A DNA stretch of 9,322 nt from Bacteroidales bacterium (GTDB taxonomy: Bacteria > Bacteroidota > Bacteroidia > Bacteroidales > NBLH01), in contig JARGGF010000111.1 in assembly GCA_029210905.1 (NCBI GenBank), forward strand, positions 1 to 9,322, in the 5' to 3' direction. The notes beneath the pieces were generated by a model. It had not been told where the DNA came from. It saw nothing but the letters and a program-made list of their open reading frames with translations, and searched no databases. This document shows, piece by piece, positions 1 to 5,226 of this stretch. The position numbers and the translations under genes are program-made. Each line of letters opens with the position of its first letter. Position 1 is the first letter of the stretch.

Positions 1-89
1 ATTGACATAATTAATAATTTTTAGTTAAACATTTAATTACGATTCAAATCTACATCGAAAACCGGATCAATTTTTTTAAATTATCTGTT

Positions 90-119
90 TAACCAATTTT
101 TGCTAATAACTAACCAATT
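90..119. promoter_or_regulatory. Candidate LytTR-type direct-repeat operator upstream of the kinase/regulator operon
   Basis: TAACCAATT occurs perfectly twice, at 90-98 and 111-119, with a 12-bp spacer, so the copies are 21 bp (two helical turns) apart. LytTR regulators are known to bind two imperfect 9-bp direct repeats separated by 12-13 bp. The reverse complement of each copy holds the GTT core of the published LytTR consensus, but other positions fit only partly. The second copy also forms one arm of an inverted repeat, CCAATTA-N7-TAATTGG (114-134). Autoregulation by the LytTR protein encoded at 1274-1975 is an inference from spacing and position; in AT-rich DNA a chance repeat is possible. 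Confidence 0.35.
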
Positions 120-184
120 AATTCATATAATTGGAAGTTGTCGTACTATTTCTGCAATTTGTAGAATCAATAAAGCATTTTAGC

Positions 185-192
185 TAAATTTA
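185..192 (+). promoter_or_regulatory. Weak candidate -7 promoter element for the kinase operon
   Basis: TAAATTTA matches seven of eight positions of the Bacteroidetes -7 consensus TAnnTTTG and lies 18 bp before the ATG at 211. A TTTG at 158-161 could serve as the -33 element, but the 23-bp spacing is slightly longer than usual. The rest of 1-210 is AT-rich with no open frame of note. Confidence 0.2.
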
Positions 193-210
193 CTTCATTA
201 AAATGTAATA

Positions 211-1281
211 ATGCATACATTTGACAAAAAAAAGATGAATATATCACTAACTAAAATGGTTAGAATAGCCATTCATGTTATCTTTTGGTTTTGTGCATGG
301 TCCTTTTTCTTTTTTTACTATAAAAGATACAGCGAAGTAAATAGCTATACATTTGCTGCCTCATTAATTAACTTAATTGTTGCAATAGCCACGGTTTATA
401 CTTTTAATTATTACCTGATTCCAAAGATTCTTTTAAAAAACAAACTGAAAAAATTCATTGCATTTGCTTTTGTGGCAATTGTGTTGTTTTTCTACATTGA
501 GCTGCTACTAACCTTGTTTTTAGTGGTAAAATTGCTATATGCCAAACAAAGATTGTTTCCTGAAATGATTGATGTAGTCATGCTCTTTTTTAATATGTTC
601 TTTGTTGTATTTGTAGCAATTGCCATAAAGTTTTACAAACGGTGGAGTGAAAAAGATTATCATGAACAAAAAGTACAGAAAGAAAAAATCGAAGCAGAAC
701 TGCAAATGCTGAAAACCCAGATTAATCCTCACTTTTTATTTAATACTTTGAACAGTATCTATGTTTTGGCAATGAAAAAATCAGAGCAAACGGCAAATGT
801 AGTTATGAAACTTTCAGATATATTGGATTACATTCTTTATAAAATTGATGCCCCAAGGATTGCGATCTTTAATGAAATTCAAATAATTGAAAACTATATT
901 GAACTGGAAAAAATCAGATTTGCAGATAGAGTAAATCTAAGCTTTACGTCCAATCTTAAATCAAAAGACATTCAAATTCCACCCATGTTAATTATTCCTT
1001 TTGTTGAGAACGCCTTTAAACATGGTGTTGCAAAATCTATGGAAAAATCATGGATAAAAATTGACATAGATGAAACTGACAGGATGTTGGCTATTATAGT
1101 TTCAAATAGTAAAAGTCAAAACCAGGTAAAGAGTAAAACAGGCGGAATTGGTCTGGCGAATGTAAAAAAGCGATTAGATTTACTTTTTAATGATGGTTAC
1201 AAATTAGATATTTCCGAAAAGAATAATCGTTATGATGTATTTTTGTCTATTCCAATAAATCAACAAATTGCAAATGATTAA
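211..1281 (+). CDS. LytS-type membrane sensor histidine kinase
   Basis: Sensor kinase expected to autophosphorylate on histidine and pass the phosphate to the response regulator encoded immediately downstream. The 356-residue protein has four hydrophobic segments at about residues 17-37, 48-70, 81-107 and 119-140, then a charged helix (about 145-168) leading into the His_kinase domain (PF06580). The phosphoacceptor is H174 in INPHFLFN. The ATP-binding part has an N-box (PFVENAFKHG, N267) and a glycine-rich GGIGLANVKKRL at 311-322. No extracellular sensor domain is present, so any signal would be sensed in or near the membrane; the ligand is unknown. The start is taken at the ATG at 211; an in-frame ATG at 235 would remove eight residues and is also possible. 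The end overlaps the regulator gene, which argues for one transcript and coupled translation. Domain order matches LytS/YehU-like kinases common in Bacteroidetes. Confidence 0.93.
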   Translation: MHTFDKKKMNISLTKMVRIAIHVIFWFCAWSFFFFYYKRYSEVNSYTFAASLINLIVAIATVYTFNYYLIPKILLKNKLKKFIAFAFVAIVLFFYIELLLTLFLVVKLLYAKQRLFPEMIDVVMLFFNMFFVVFVAIAIKFYKRWSEKDYHEQKVQKEKIEAELQMLKTQINPHFLFNTLNSIYVLAMKKSEQTANVVMKLSDILDYILYKIDAPRIAIFNEIQIIENYIELEKIRFADRVNLSFTSNLKSKDIQIPPMLIIPFVENAFKHGVAKSMEKSWIKIDIDETDRMLAIIVSNSKSQNQVKSKTGGIGLANVKKRLDLLFNDGYKLDISEKNNRYDVFLSIPINQQIAND

Positions 1282-1975
1282 ATGTCTTGTTGTAGATGAT
1301 GAGCCTTTGGCGCGCGAAGCCATAAAGGTATATATAGAAAAAATGCCGGAACTTGAACTTGTTGATGAATGTGAAAATGCACTTCAGGCCATGGCAGGTT
1401 TACGCAGTAAACACGTAGATTTGATTTTTCTTGATATTGAAATGCCTGAAATTGACGGGATTTCATTTTTACAGATGTTGAAAAATATTCCAGGGGTAAT
1501 ATTTACCACAGCATACCGGAATTATGCTGTAGAGGCTTTTGATTTGGATGTAATAGATTATTTATTAAAACCCATTTCGTTCGAACGATTTGTTTCAGCC
1601 ATCAACAAGTACTACGAAAGAACCAATAAACCAGTCAGTGTTCTGACTGAATTAAAAAAGGAAACAGTAAATTACCTGAATGTAAAAGCCGATCGTAAAA
1701 CCTATAAAGTAGATATTTCAAAAATCCAATACATTGAAAGCCTGAAAGATTACGTTAAAATAGTTTGTTCTGATGTATCAATAGTTACCCATGATTCGTT
1801 ATCAAATATGGAAGCTTTTCTAAGCGAATATGCCTTTATAAGAATTCACCGATCTTTTTTAGTAGCAATAGACAAAATTAAATCCTTCGATTCAGAATCC
1901 GTTTATCTTGAAAACAATGAATTACCTGTCTCACGTACCTATAAAAAATCTGTCCTGACGATTTTGGAAAAGTAA
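1274..1975 (+). CDS. LytTR-family response regulator
   Basis: DNA-binding response regulator, the likely partner of the kinase just upstream. The 233-residue protein has an N-terminal receiver domain (about 1-118) with acidic residues D8 and D9, phosphoacceptor D54 in FLDIEMP, the T78/T79 switch position and K99 in the LLKP motif. The C-terminal LytTR domain (about 131-233) shows the family pattern: IQYIESLKDYVKI, then FIRIHRSFLVA, then LPVSRTYKK. The ATG at 1274 is chosen because its reading frame overlaps the kinase stop by 8 bp (ATGATTAA) and it puts the receiver strand at the N-terminus; a TTG at 1268 would add only two residues. There is no clear ribosome binding site, so translation probably depends on coupling. 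Target genes are not shown by the sequence, but the direct repeat at 90-119 suggests autoregulation. Confidence 0.95.
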   Translation: MIKCLVVDDEPLAREAIKVYIEKMPELELVDECENALQAMAGLRSKHVDLIFLDIEMPEIDGISFLQMLKNIPGVIFTTAYRNYAVEAFDLDVIDYLLKPISFERFVSAINKYYERTNKPVSVLTELKKETVNYLNVKADRKTYKVDISKIQYIESLKDYVKIVCSDVSIVTHDSLSNMEAFLSEYAFIRIHRSFLVAIDKIKSFDSESVYLENNELPVSRTYKKSVLTILEK

Positions 1976-2151
1976 TAAATAGCATCAACTATTTACATAG
2001 CGGTGAAAGAAAAGTCTTTCAGATTTTCCATGTATTGCACCGGCGTCTATAAATCTTTGATTTATGGATAATTTATTGTGTAAATTTCGGCTTCAACTTT
2101 TCCCTCTTCTACCTCTGGACTATATTATTTTGAAATATAAATGAACCTATT
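1976..2151. other. Non-coding stretch after the regulator, with two short hairpins
   Basis: No gene is supported between the regulator stop and the first cassette palindrome. There are two perfect 7-bp inverted repeats: TGAAAGA-aaag-TCTTTCA at 2004-2021, 28 bp after the stop, and ATAAATC-ttt-GATTTAT at 2049-2065. The first could act as a transcription terminator or 3'-end stabiliser for the kinase/regulator operon, but its stem is AT-rich and no proper T-tract follows, so this is weak. Confidence 0.35.
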
Positions 2152-2355
2152 TTGGGCTAAAGCCCAATACATTATTGGCATTTTTTCACCGGCATAAACT
2201 TTTCTCACGACCTTTTTTTTAGGGGGAGTAATGCCGGTGCTAGTTATAATTCTGATTTTAATATTTACATCATGGCCTGATATTTTCCAATGCTTCATAG
2301 CTAGCAACGGGCTTCAGCCCGTTGAAAAATGGAACAAAACAAAACGGCTTTAGCC
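2152..2355. repeat. Palindrome cassette, copy 1 (downstream flank of the transposase gene)
   Basis: This cassette carries four short inverted repeats: TTGGGC-TAAA-GCCCAA (2152-2167); CACCGGCA...TGCCGGTG (2187-2239), interrupted by about 33 extra bases; CAACGGGCTTCAGCCCGTTG (2305-2324), a perfect 8-bp stem with a TTCA loop; and GGC-TTTA-GCC (2346-2355). From 2231 onward it aligns without gaps to copy 2 at an offset of 651 bp; the first 69 bp (2231-2299) are identical. A 60-codon open frame on the - strand (2125-2307) is part of this repeat and is not counted as a gene. Short GGGC/GCCC palindromes beside a Y1 transposase resemble REP/REP-associated transposase arrangements. Confidence 0.75.
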
Positions 2356-2364
2356 AAAAATAAA

Positions 2365-2799
2365 TCATATCCGTTTTATATCAAAACCATAACGCTCAAT
2401 AAATTTGTCGTATTCTTTACCGAAAGGAACCTTTTTATGATGTTCTTCCTGGTTTGCAATATAATTCCTTACTACACCTAGTTTATCATCACCAACGCCT
2501 ATTGCCAAGTACTCATCCTGCCATCCGAATTTCTCTTTGGTAATTTTGTTTTTATTGATCCAGAATGAAGATTCCCCTTTAATCAATTGCGCAATTTCAC
2601 CGATACTCAGGTCAGCATTTAATGAAACCAGACAATGGATGTGATCGGTATATCCATTGATAAAATCGATGTAAATATTTTTGTTTTTTGCATTTTCCCT
2701 GATATGGTTGAAAACATCCAACCGAATATCATTTGTAAGCCATGGTTGCCTTTTATAGGTTGACCAAACGTAATGGACATAAACGCTGATGTGTGACAT
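2365..2799 (-). CDS. tnpA: Y1 (HUH) transposase, IS200 / REP-associated type
   Basis: Single-strand DNA transposase of the Y1_Tnp family (PF01797), whose members nick and join DNA through a catalytic tyrosine. The 144-residue protein is full length for the family. It has the HUH metal-binding motif as H53-I-H55 (TDHIHCLV), the GWQDEYLAIGV segment at 92-102, and the catalytic helix RNYIANQEEHH with likely nucleophile Y113 and metal ligand Q117. The ATG at 2799 is chosen because MSHISVYVHYVW is where family similarity begins. The frame stays open upstream to 2958, but that part is the repeated cassette, and the same sequence also occurs in copy 1, away from any transposase start. No tnpB-like gene accompanies it. 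Palindrome cassettes flank it on both sides. The gene appears intact, so it may be active. IS200-like element versus domesticated REP-associated transposase cannot be decided from one copy. Confidence 0.9.
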   Translation of the reverse strand: MSHISVYVHYVWSTYKRQPWLTNDIRLDVFNHIRENAKNKNIYIDFINGYTDHIHCLVSLNADLSIGEIAQLIKGESSFWINKNKITKEKFGWQDEYLAIGVGDDKLGVVRNYIANQEEHHKKVPFGKEYDKFIERYGFDIKRI

Positions 2800-2836
2800 A
2801 ATATGTATCTTTTTATGATTTATATAAAAATTAATT

Positions 2837-3006
2837 TGGGCTGAAGCCCAGTGCCTGCCTGTATTATTTTCACCGGCATAAATGCCGGTGCTAGTTATAA
2901 TTCTGATTTTAATATTTACATCATGGCCTGATATTTTCCAATGCTTCATAACTAGCAATGGGCTTTAGCCCTTTGAAAAATAGAACAACGTAAGATGGCT
3001 TTAGCC
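2837..3006. repeat. Palindrome cassette, copy 2 (upstream flank of the transposase gene)
   Basis: Second copy of the cassette, between the transposase start codon and the transposase fossil. It contains TGGGC-TGAA-GCCCA (2837-2850), an uninterrupted CACCGGCATAAATGCCGGTG (2871-2890), the shared core (2891-2955), an imperfect version of the GGGC-TTTA-GCCC hairpin (2956-2975, one T/T mismatch in the stem) and GGC-TTTA-GCC (2997-3006). The transposase start lies 37 bp from the first hairpin, so this flank probably also holds the promoter region and the upstream DNA end recognised by the transposase. The 405 bp from 2800 to 3204 hold no intact gene; besides this cassette they carry the fossil and the third cassette end listed separately. 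Confidence 0.75.
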
Positions 3007-3015
3007 AAAAATAAA

Positions 3016-3107
3016 TCATATCCGGTTTATATCAAAACCGTAGCGCTCAATAAATTTGTCATATTCCGTACCGAAGGGAACCTTTGCATGATTTTCTTCC
3101 TGGTTTG
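3016..3107 (-). pseudogene. Fossil of a second Y1 transposase (C-terminal end only)
   Basis: These 92 bp align without gaps to the last 92 bp of the intact transposase (2365-2456). In frame they still encode NQEENHAKVPFGTEYDKF followed by IERYGFDINRI and the same TGA stop. The rest of the gene, including the HUH motif and catalytic tyrosine, is gone; similarity stops abruptly at 3107/3108. The surviving part differs from the intact copy by several substitutions (for example HHKK to NHAK, GKEY to GTEY, DIKRI to DINRI), mostly without damage to the frame. Confidence 0.85.
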
Positions 3108-3133
3108 GGCCCGATACCTTGTCGCATATTCCT

Positions 3134-3180
3134 CACTGGCATAAATGCTGGTGCTAGTTATTGGTTTGAGTTTAATTTTT
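3134..3180. repeat. Third, degraded cassette end
   Basis: CACTGGCATAAATGCTGGTG at 3134-3153 is the CACCGGCATAAATGCCGGTG palindrome with one change in each arm. It is followed by CTAGTTAT and a T/A-rich run matching the cassette core at roughly two positions in three. It lies 263 bp beyond the same palindrome in copy 2, in the place expected for another unit from which most of the transposase was lost. The 26 bp between the fossil edge (3107) and this palindrome match nothing else in the window. Confidence 0.6.
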
Positions 3181-3204
3181 AGAAGCAATTACCGAATATC
3201 ACCT

Positions 3205-3549
3205 CTAATAAAGCACAATTGCCATATTCAGTATTTCCCTGATGATTTCGATTTGAAAATCCAACAGCGGATCTACCCGAAAAATTTTAATTCTTGTGCG
3301 ATTTCCTTGTTCCAATAGGGGATGGTCAATTTTATTCCCTTTCACAATACCAATATAAGGTTCTTTTGTCAGTTTGTCTATCCATAAATAACAAAACATC
3401 TTTTTTTCGAGGTAAAAAAAGGGCATATGGTATTTGTGTGTTTCGTAAATTCTGGAATCAAAGGCCAGAATAATATCGCGCAAAGCCAACAAGCAGCTTT
3501 TATTGGGTTCTTTTTGTTCTAAATATATATTTTGAAGGTCATTTATCAT
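3205..3549 (-). CDS. DUF1801 (YdhG-like) domain protein
   Basis: Small soluble protein of 114 residues belonging to the DUF1801 / YdhG-like group, a fold related to bacterial frataxin-like proteins; its biochemical role is not established. Recognisable features are MINDLQNIYLEQKEPNKSCL at the N-terminus, KYHMPFF at about 39-45, the aromatic MFCYLWID strand at about 51-58, then EPYIGIVKG and HPLLEQGNRTRIKI. The ATG at 3549 is chosen because family similarity starts there; the frame continues upstream to 3612 but that part looks unrelated. The start is only 7 bp from a TATATTTG element, so the mRNA may have almost no leader. It lies between the transposase island and the effector-binding gene, same strand as the latter, with 152 bp and a repeat between them, so it is probably a separate transcription unit. 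A catalytic function cannot be assigned. Confidence 0.8.
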   Translation of the reverse strand: MINDLQNIYLEQKEPNKSCLLALRDIILAFDSRIYETHKYHMPFFYLEKKMFCYLWIDKLTKEPYIGIVKGNKIDHPLLEQGNRTRIKIFRVDPLLDFQIEIIREILNMAIVLY

Positions 3550-3556
3550 CTTAGCA

Positions 3557-3564
3557 CAAATATA
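3557..3564 (-). promoter_or_regulatory. Candidate -7 promoter element of the DUF1801 gene
   Basis: TATATTTG on the - strand is a full match to the Bacteroidetes -7 consensus TAnnTTTG. Seven bases separate it from the ATG at 3549, so transcription would start at or just before the start codon. A TTG at the usual -33 distance was not found, which lowers confidence. Confidence 0.35.
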
Positions 3565-3647
3565 GGAGAAATGAGATTTTAATTTTCGCAGCAAATAGAA
3601 CACGGCTAACATAAATACATGTACAACTGATACTTGCAGGTTAGAAA

Positions 3648-3689
3648 ATCAGCGAGGATCAGCGTTACAAAGTATCAGCGTTATCAGTG
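3648..3689. repeat. Short ATCAGCG repeat cluster
   Basis: ATCAGCG occurs at 3648-3654, 3658-3664 and 3674-3680, with a variant ATCAGTG at 3683-3689. The cluster sits between the stop of the effector-binding gene (3702) and the promoter region of the DUF1801 gene. Spacing is irregular (10, 16, 9 bp), so it is not a clean tandem array; it may be a piece of a dispersed intergenic repeat. Confidence 0.5.
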
Positions 3690-3701
3690 TTCCATTAATC
3701 C

Positions 3702-4151
3702 TTACTTAAGTGCTATAAAAATATCAATCTCAGCATTTTCAGGGTTTTGCGCTTTATCACCATACACTTCAAAATCGGCGGTATAAGCACGTGGAATATC
3801 GTCGTTCCAAATCTTAAGCCAGGCATTATAAACAATATTTTCATGCATATTCCCTTTAACTGCATATTGTTTATAATCACCGGCTTCTATAGTTTTTGTT
3901 ACCATACCTTCAGGTACATTATCAAAACCTGAAACCGGACAACCCAAAATGGTGGTGTAGGGTTTAGTATGGTCGCTTTCATAATCGGTATAGATGCTGT
4001 AAATGCTGCTGTCCAGTTTATTTGGAATTTTATCAGCAATATTTTCAGATAAAAAACGGTTCCAAAGCTGTCCGATATCCTCAGCCGATTTTCCATGCTC
4101 ATTTGTTGTTCTTATGGCTATGCCAATGATGTTAGTTTTTTGAATTTTCAT
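3702..4151 (-). CDS. GyrI-like / Cass2-type effector-binding domain protein
   Basis: Stand-alone small-molecule-binding protein of 149 residues, similar to the effector-binding domains of AraC/MerR-type activators (GyrI-like superfamily, integron-associated Cass2 group). Such proteins bind hydrophobic or cationic compounds; no DNA-binding domain is present. Visible family features are the N-terminal strand IIGIAIRTTN, QLWNRFLSENI at about 28-38, SIYSIYTDYESD at 49-60, the YTTILGCPVS strand at about 65-74, the AGDYKQYAVKG strand at 90-100, ADFEVYGDK at 125-133 and a C-terminal AEIDIFIAL strand carrying E141, in the position of the conserved glutamate of the ligand pocket. The ATG at 4151 gives the usual family length; there is no clear ribosome binding site. 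It lies downstream of and on the same strand as the WYL regulator but 363 bp away, with its own candidate promoter. A ligand cannot be named. Confidence 0.83.
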   Translation of the reverse strand: MKIQKTNIIGIAIRTTNEHGKSAEDIGQLWNRFLSENIADKIPNKLDSSIYSIYTDYESDHTKPYTTILGCPVSGFDNVPEGMVTKTIEAGDYKQYAVKGNMHENIVYNAWLKIWNDDIPRAYTADFEVYGDKAQNPENAEIDIFIALK

Positions 4152-4514
4152 GCTTTATATTTTTTGATTACACGGCAAAACTAAAAGGGGGGAGTGACAA
4201 GGGTATGTCAGGGGTGATTTAGAAATTAATTATTAGTTATTAGAAATTAGTTATTCTAATTTAATGTTGTTAAGTTAAGATATAATTTTTTAATGTTATT
4301 GGTGTATTTGTTTATTTGGTTATTACAAGAATATACTTTGTTTGACCAGATCTATTCGGTACCTGAGCAGTTCGACAGGCTCACTGTAACACTTGTCGAA
4401 GTATCGAAGGACTAATATACCAGGTTCAAATATCCACTAACATTTACAGCTGAGCTAATGAATACTGAATATCTATAAGACTTATCTAATTTCTAATTTC
4501 TAATTGTCCAATTT
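4152..4514. other. Non-coding stretch between the effector-binding and WYL genes
   Basis: No open frame is supported here. From left to right it holds a candidate promoter/operator for the effector-binding gene (4176-4210), an AT-rich repeat with TAGAAATTA motifs (4220-4250), about 110 bp of featureless AT-rich sequence, a TGAGC/GCTCA and TTCGACA/TGTCGAA hairpin region (4364-4400), and a CTAATTTCTA repeat reaching into the end of the WYL gene (4486-4521). Confidence 0.6.
4176..4210 (-). promoter_or_regulatory. Candidate promoter and operator of the effector-binding gene
   Basis: On the - strand TAGTTTTG (4176-4183) fully matches the -7 consensus TAnnTTTG and lies 24 bp before the ATG at 4151. 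Just upstream is the inverted repeat TGACA-N6-TGTCA (4195-4210), placed where it would cover the -33 region. A regulator bound there would be expected to affect transcription; the WYL regulator encoded next door is the obvious candidate, but this is inference from position. No good -33 TTG at the right spacing was found. Confidence 0.4.
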
Positions 4515-4521
4515 CTAATTA
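4220..4521. repeat. AT-rich inverted repeats enclosing a TTCGACA hairpin
   Basis: TAGAAATTA(G) occurs at 4220-4228 and 4241-4250; its reverse complement CTAATTTCTA occurs at 4486-4495 and 4493-4502, with a related TTTCTAATTA at 4512-4521. Between these arms lies TTCGACA (4371-4377) and its inverse TGTCGAA (4394-4400), plus TGAGC (4364-4368) and GCTCA (4379-4383). The outer right arm supplies the stop codon of the WYL gene. It could be a small non-autonomous element or two unrelated low-complexity repeats; the hairpin may also end transcription from the WYL side. Confidence 0.4.
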
Positions 4522-5216
4522 CTACCAGCACATTTTTCAAAAAACTCCTGTAATGTCATCTTATGCGGTTCAAAATGCTCATTCAAAATACTTAGCTTTT
4601 CGATTCTGTCCAGACGGAAGGCCCTAAAATCTTTTCTTAATCTGCAAAAAGCTATCAGCAACCAGTTTTCCTGTGTGCTGTATAGTGCAAATGGTTCTAT
4701 CAGCCGACTGCTTAATTCATTGTTCAATGAGTTATAGTCAATTTTTACCAGCCTGAAATTCGTAATGGCCTGTTGTATTTGCGACAAATAGTTACTGGTA
4801 ATATCATTTTCGGGGTTCTGGCGAAATATTATGCGTTGCGAAAGTAGTTCTGCCTTTTCTTTTTCGCTATAGCGCAAAACAGCTTTTATTTTGGTAATGG
4901 CCTCACTGTAATGCTTAACCAACGATTCGTCTTTATTGCGTGCAATCAATTGTTCTGCAGTAATTAAAGCATTGGCTTCCTGCTCGCTGAACATTACCGG
5001 GGGAAGCCTAAATCCTTCAACAAGCGAGTAGCCCCTGCCTTCTTCCATAGCGATTGGAATACCCGATTCTTCTAAAGTCCTGATATCGCGATAAATGGTT
5101 CGGATACTGACCCCATGCTTATCAGCAATTTCCCTGGCTGTAATCATTCCTTTCGATTGCAGTTGGGTAAGAATTGCTGTCAGGCGGGTAATTCGGATGG
5201 TTTTGTTGTCTGACAT
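4515..5216 (-). CDS. YafY-type HTH-WYL transcriptional regulator
   Basis: DNA-binding regulator of 233 residues. The N-terminal winged helix (HTH_11/DeoR type, about 8-60) has a clear recognition helix, SIRTIYRDIRTLEESG at 37-52. The C-terminal ligand-sensing WYL domain (about 140-205) shows RLIEPFALYSTQENWLLIAF and FRAFRLDRI; the name-giving W-Y-L triad is W185-L186-L187, so tyrosine is replaced by leucine, a variant that seems compatible with the family. The ATG at 5216 lies 10 bp after the stop of the trehalose synthase/phosphatase gene, with no clear ribosome binding site, so it is probably co-transcribed with it. The stop (TAG at 4517-4515) falls inside an AT-rich repeat that may have set the C-terminus. 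Targets are unknown; candidates are the TGACA-N6-TGTCA site before the effector-binding gene and the palindrome before the trehalose gene. A 9-bp palindrome TGTCTGACA overlaps its own start codon (5207-5215), possibly by chance. Confidence 0.9.
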   Translation of the reverse strand: MSDNKTIRITRLTAILTQLQSKGMITAREIADKHGVSIRTIYRDIRTLEESGIPIAMEEGRGYSLVEGFRLPPVMFSEQEANALITAEQLIARNKDESLVKHYSEAITKIKAVLRYSEKEKAELLSQRIIFRQNPENDITSNYLSQIQQAITNFRLVKIDYNSLNNELSSRLIEPFALYSTQENWLLIAFCRLRKDFRAFRLDRIEKLSILNEHFEPHKMTLQEFFEKCAGSN

Positions 5217-5226
5217 TATAGTTTTT

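Larger units (their letters stand above)
2365..3107 (-). mobile_element. Two head-to-tail transposase-plus-cassette units, one intact and one reduced
   Basis: Read on the - strand the order is: transposase tail fossil (3107-3016), cassette copy 2 (3006-2837), intact transposase (2799-2365), cassette copy 1 (2355-2152). The 3' end of the intact gene plus copy 1 aligns with the fossil plus copy 2 at a constant 651-bp offset, with no gaps over 2231-2456 versus 2882-3107. This is what two tandem insertions or a tandem duplication would give, followed by loss of most of the first transposase. True element ends and target-site duplications could not be fixed from this sequence. Confidence 0.6.

Noticed and set aside
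1268..1273. TTG start two codons upstream for the response regulator
   Set aside because: The ATG at 1274 starts directly at the receiver strand and gives a typical ATGATTAA overlap with the kinase stop.
2004..2021. Classical intrinsic terminator after the response regulator
   Set aside because: The stem is perfect but only 7 bp and AT-rich, and no T-tract follows, so it is reported only as a hairpin.
2125..2307. 60-codon open frame on the - strand
   Set aside because: It is the cassette repeat read as protein, includes the 33-bp insertion and palindromes, and matches no recognised family.
2800..2958. N-terminal extension of the transposase frame to 2958
   Set aside because: This stretch is the palindrome cassette, which also occurs in copy 1 with no transposase behind it in that frame. 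Family similarity starts at the ATG at 2799.
2152..3180. CRISPR array or tandem-repeat locus
   Set aside because: The palindromes differ from each other, spacing is irregular, and the spacers include a transposase gene; no cas gene is present.
3550..3612. Longer start for the DUF1801 protein
   Set aside because: The extra 21 residues do not resemble the family, and a -7 promoter element lies inside them.
3899..4102. 67-codon - strand frame overlapping the effector-binding gene
   Set aside because: It is a different frame over a recognised domain, with low-complexity composition and no start context.
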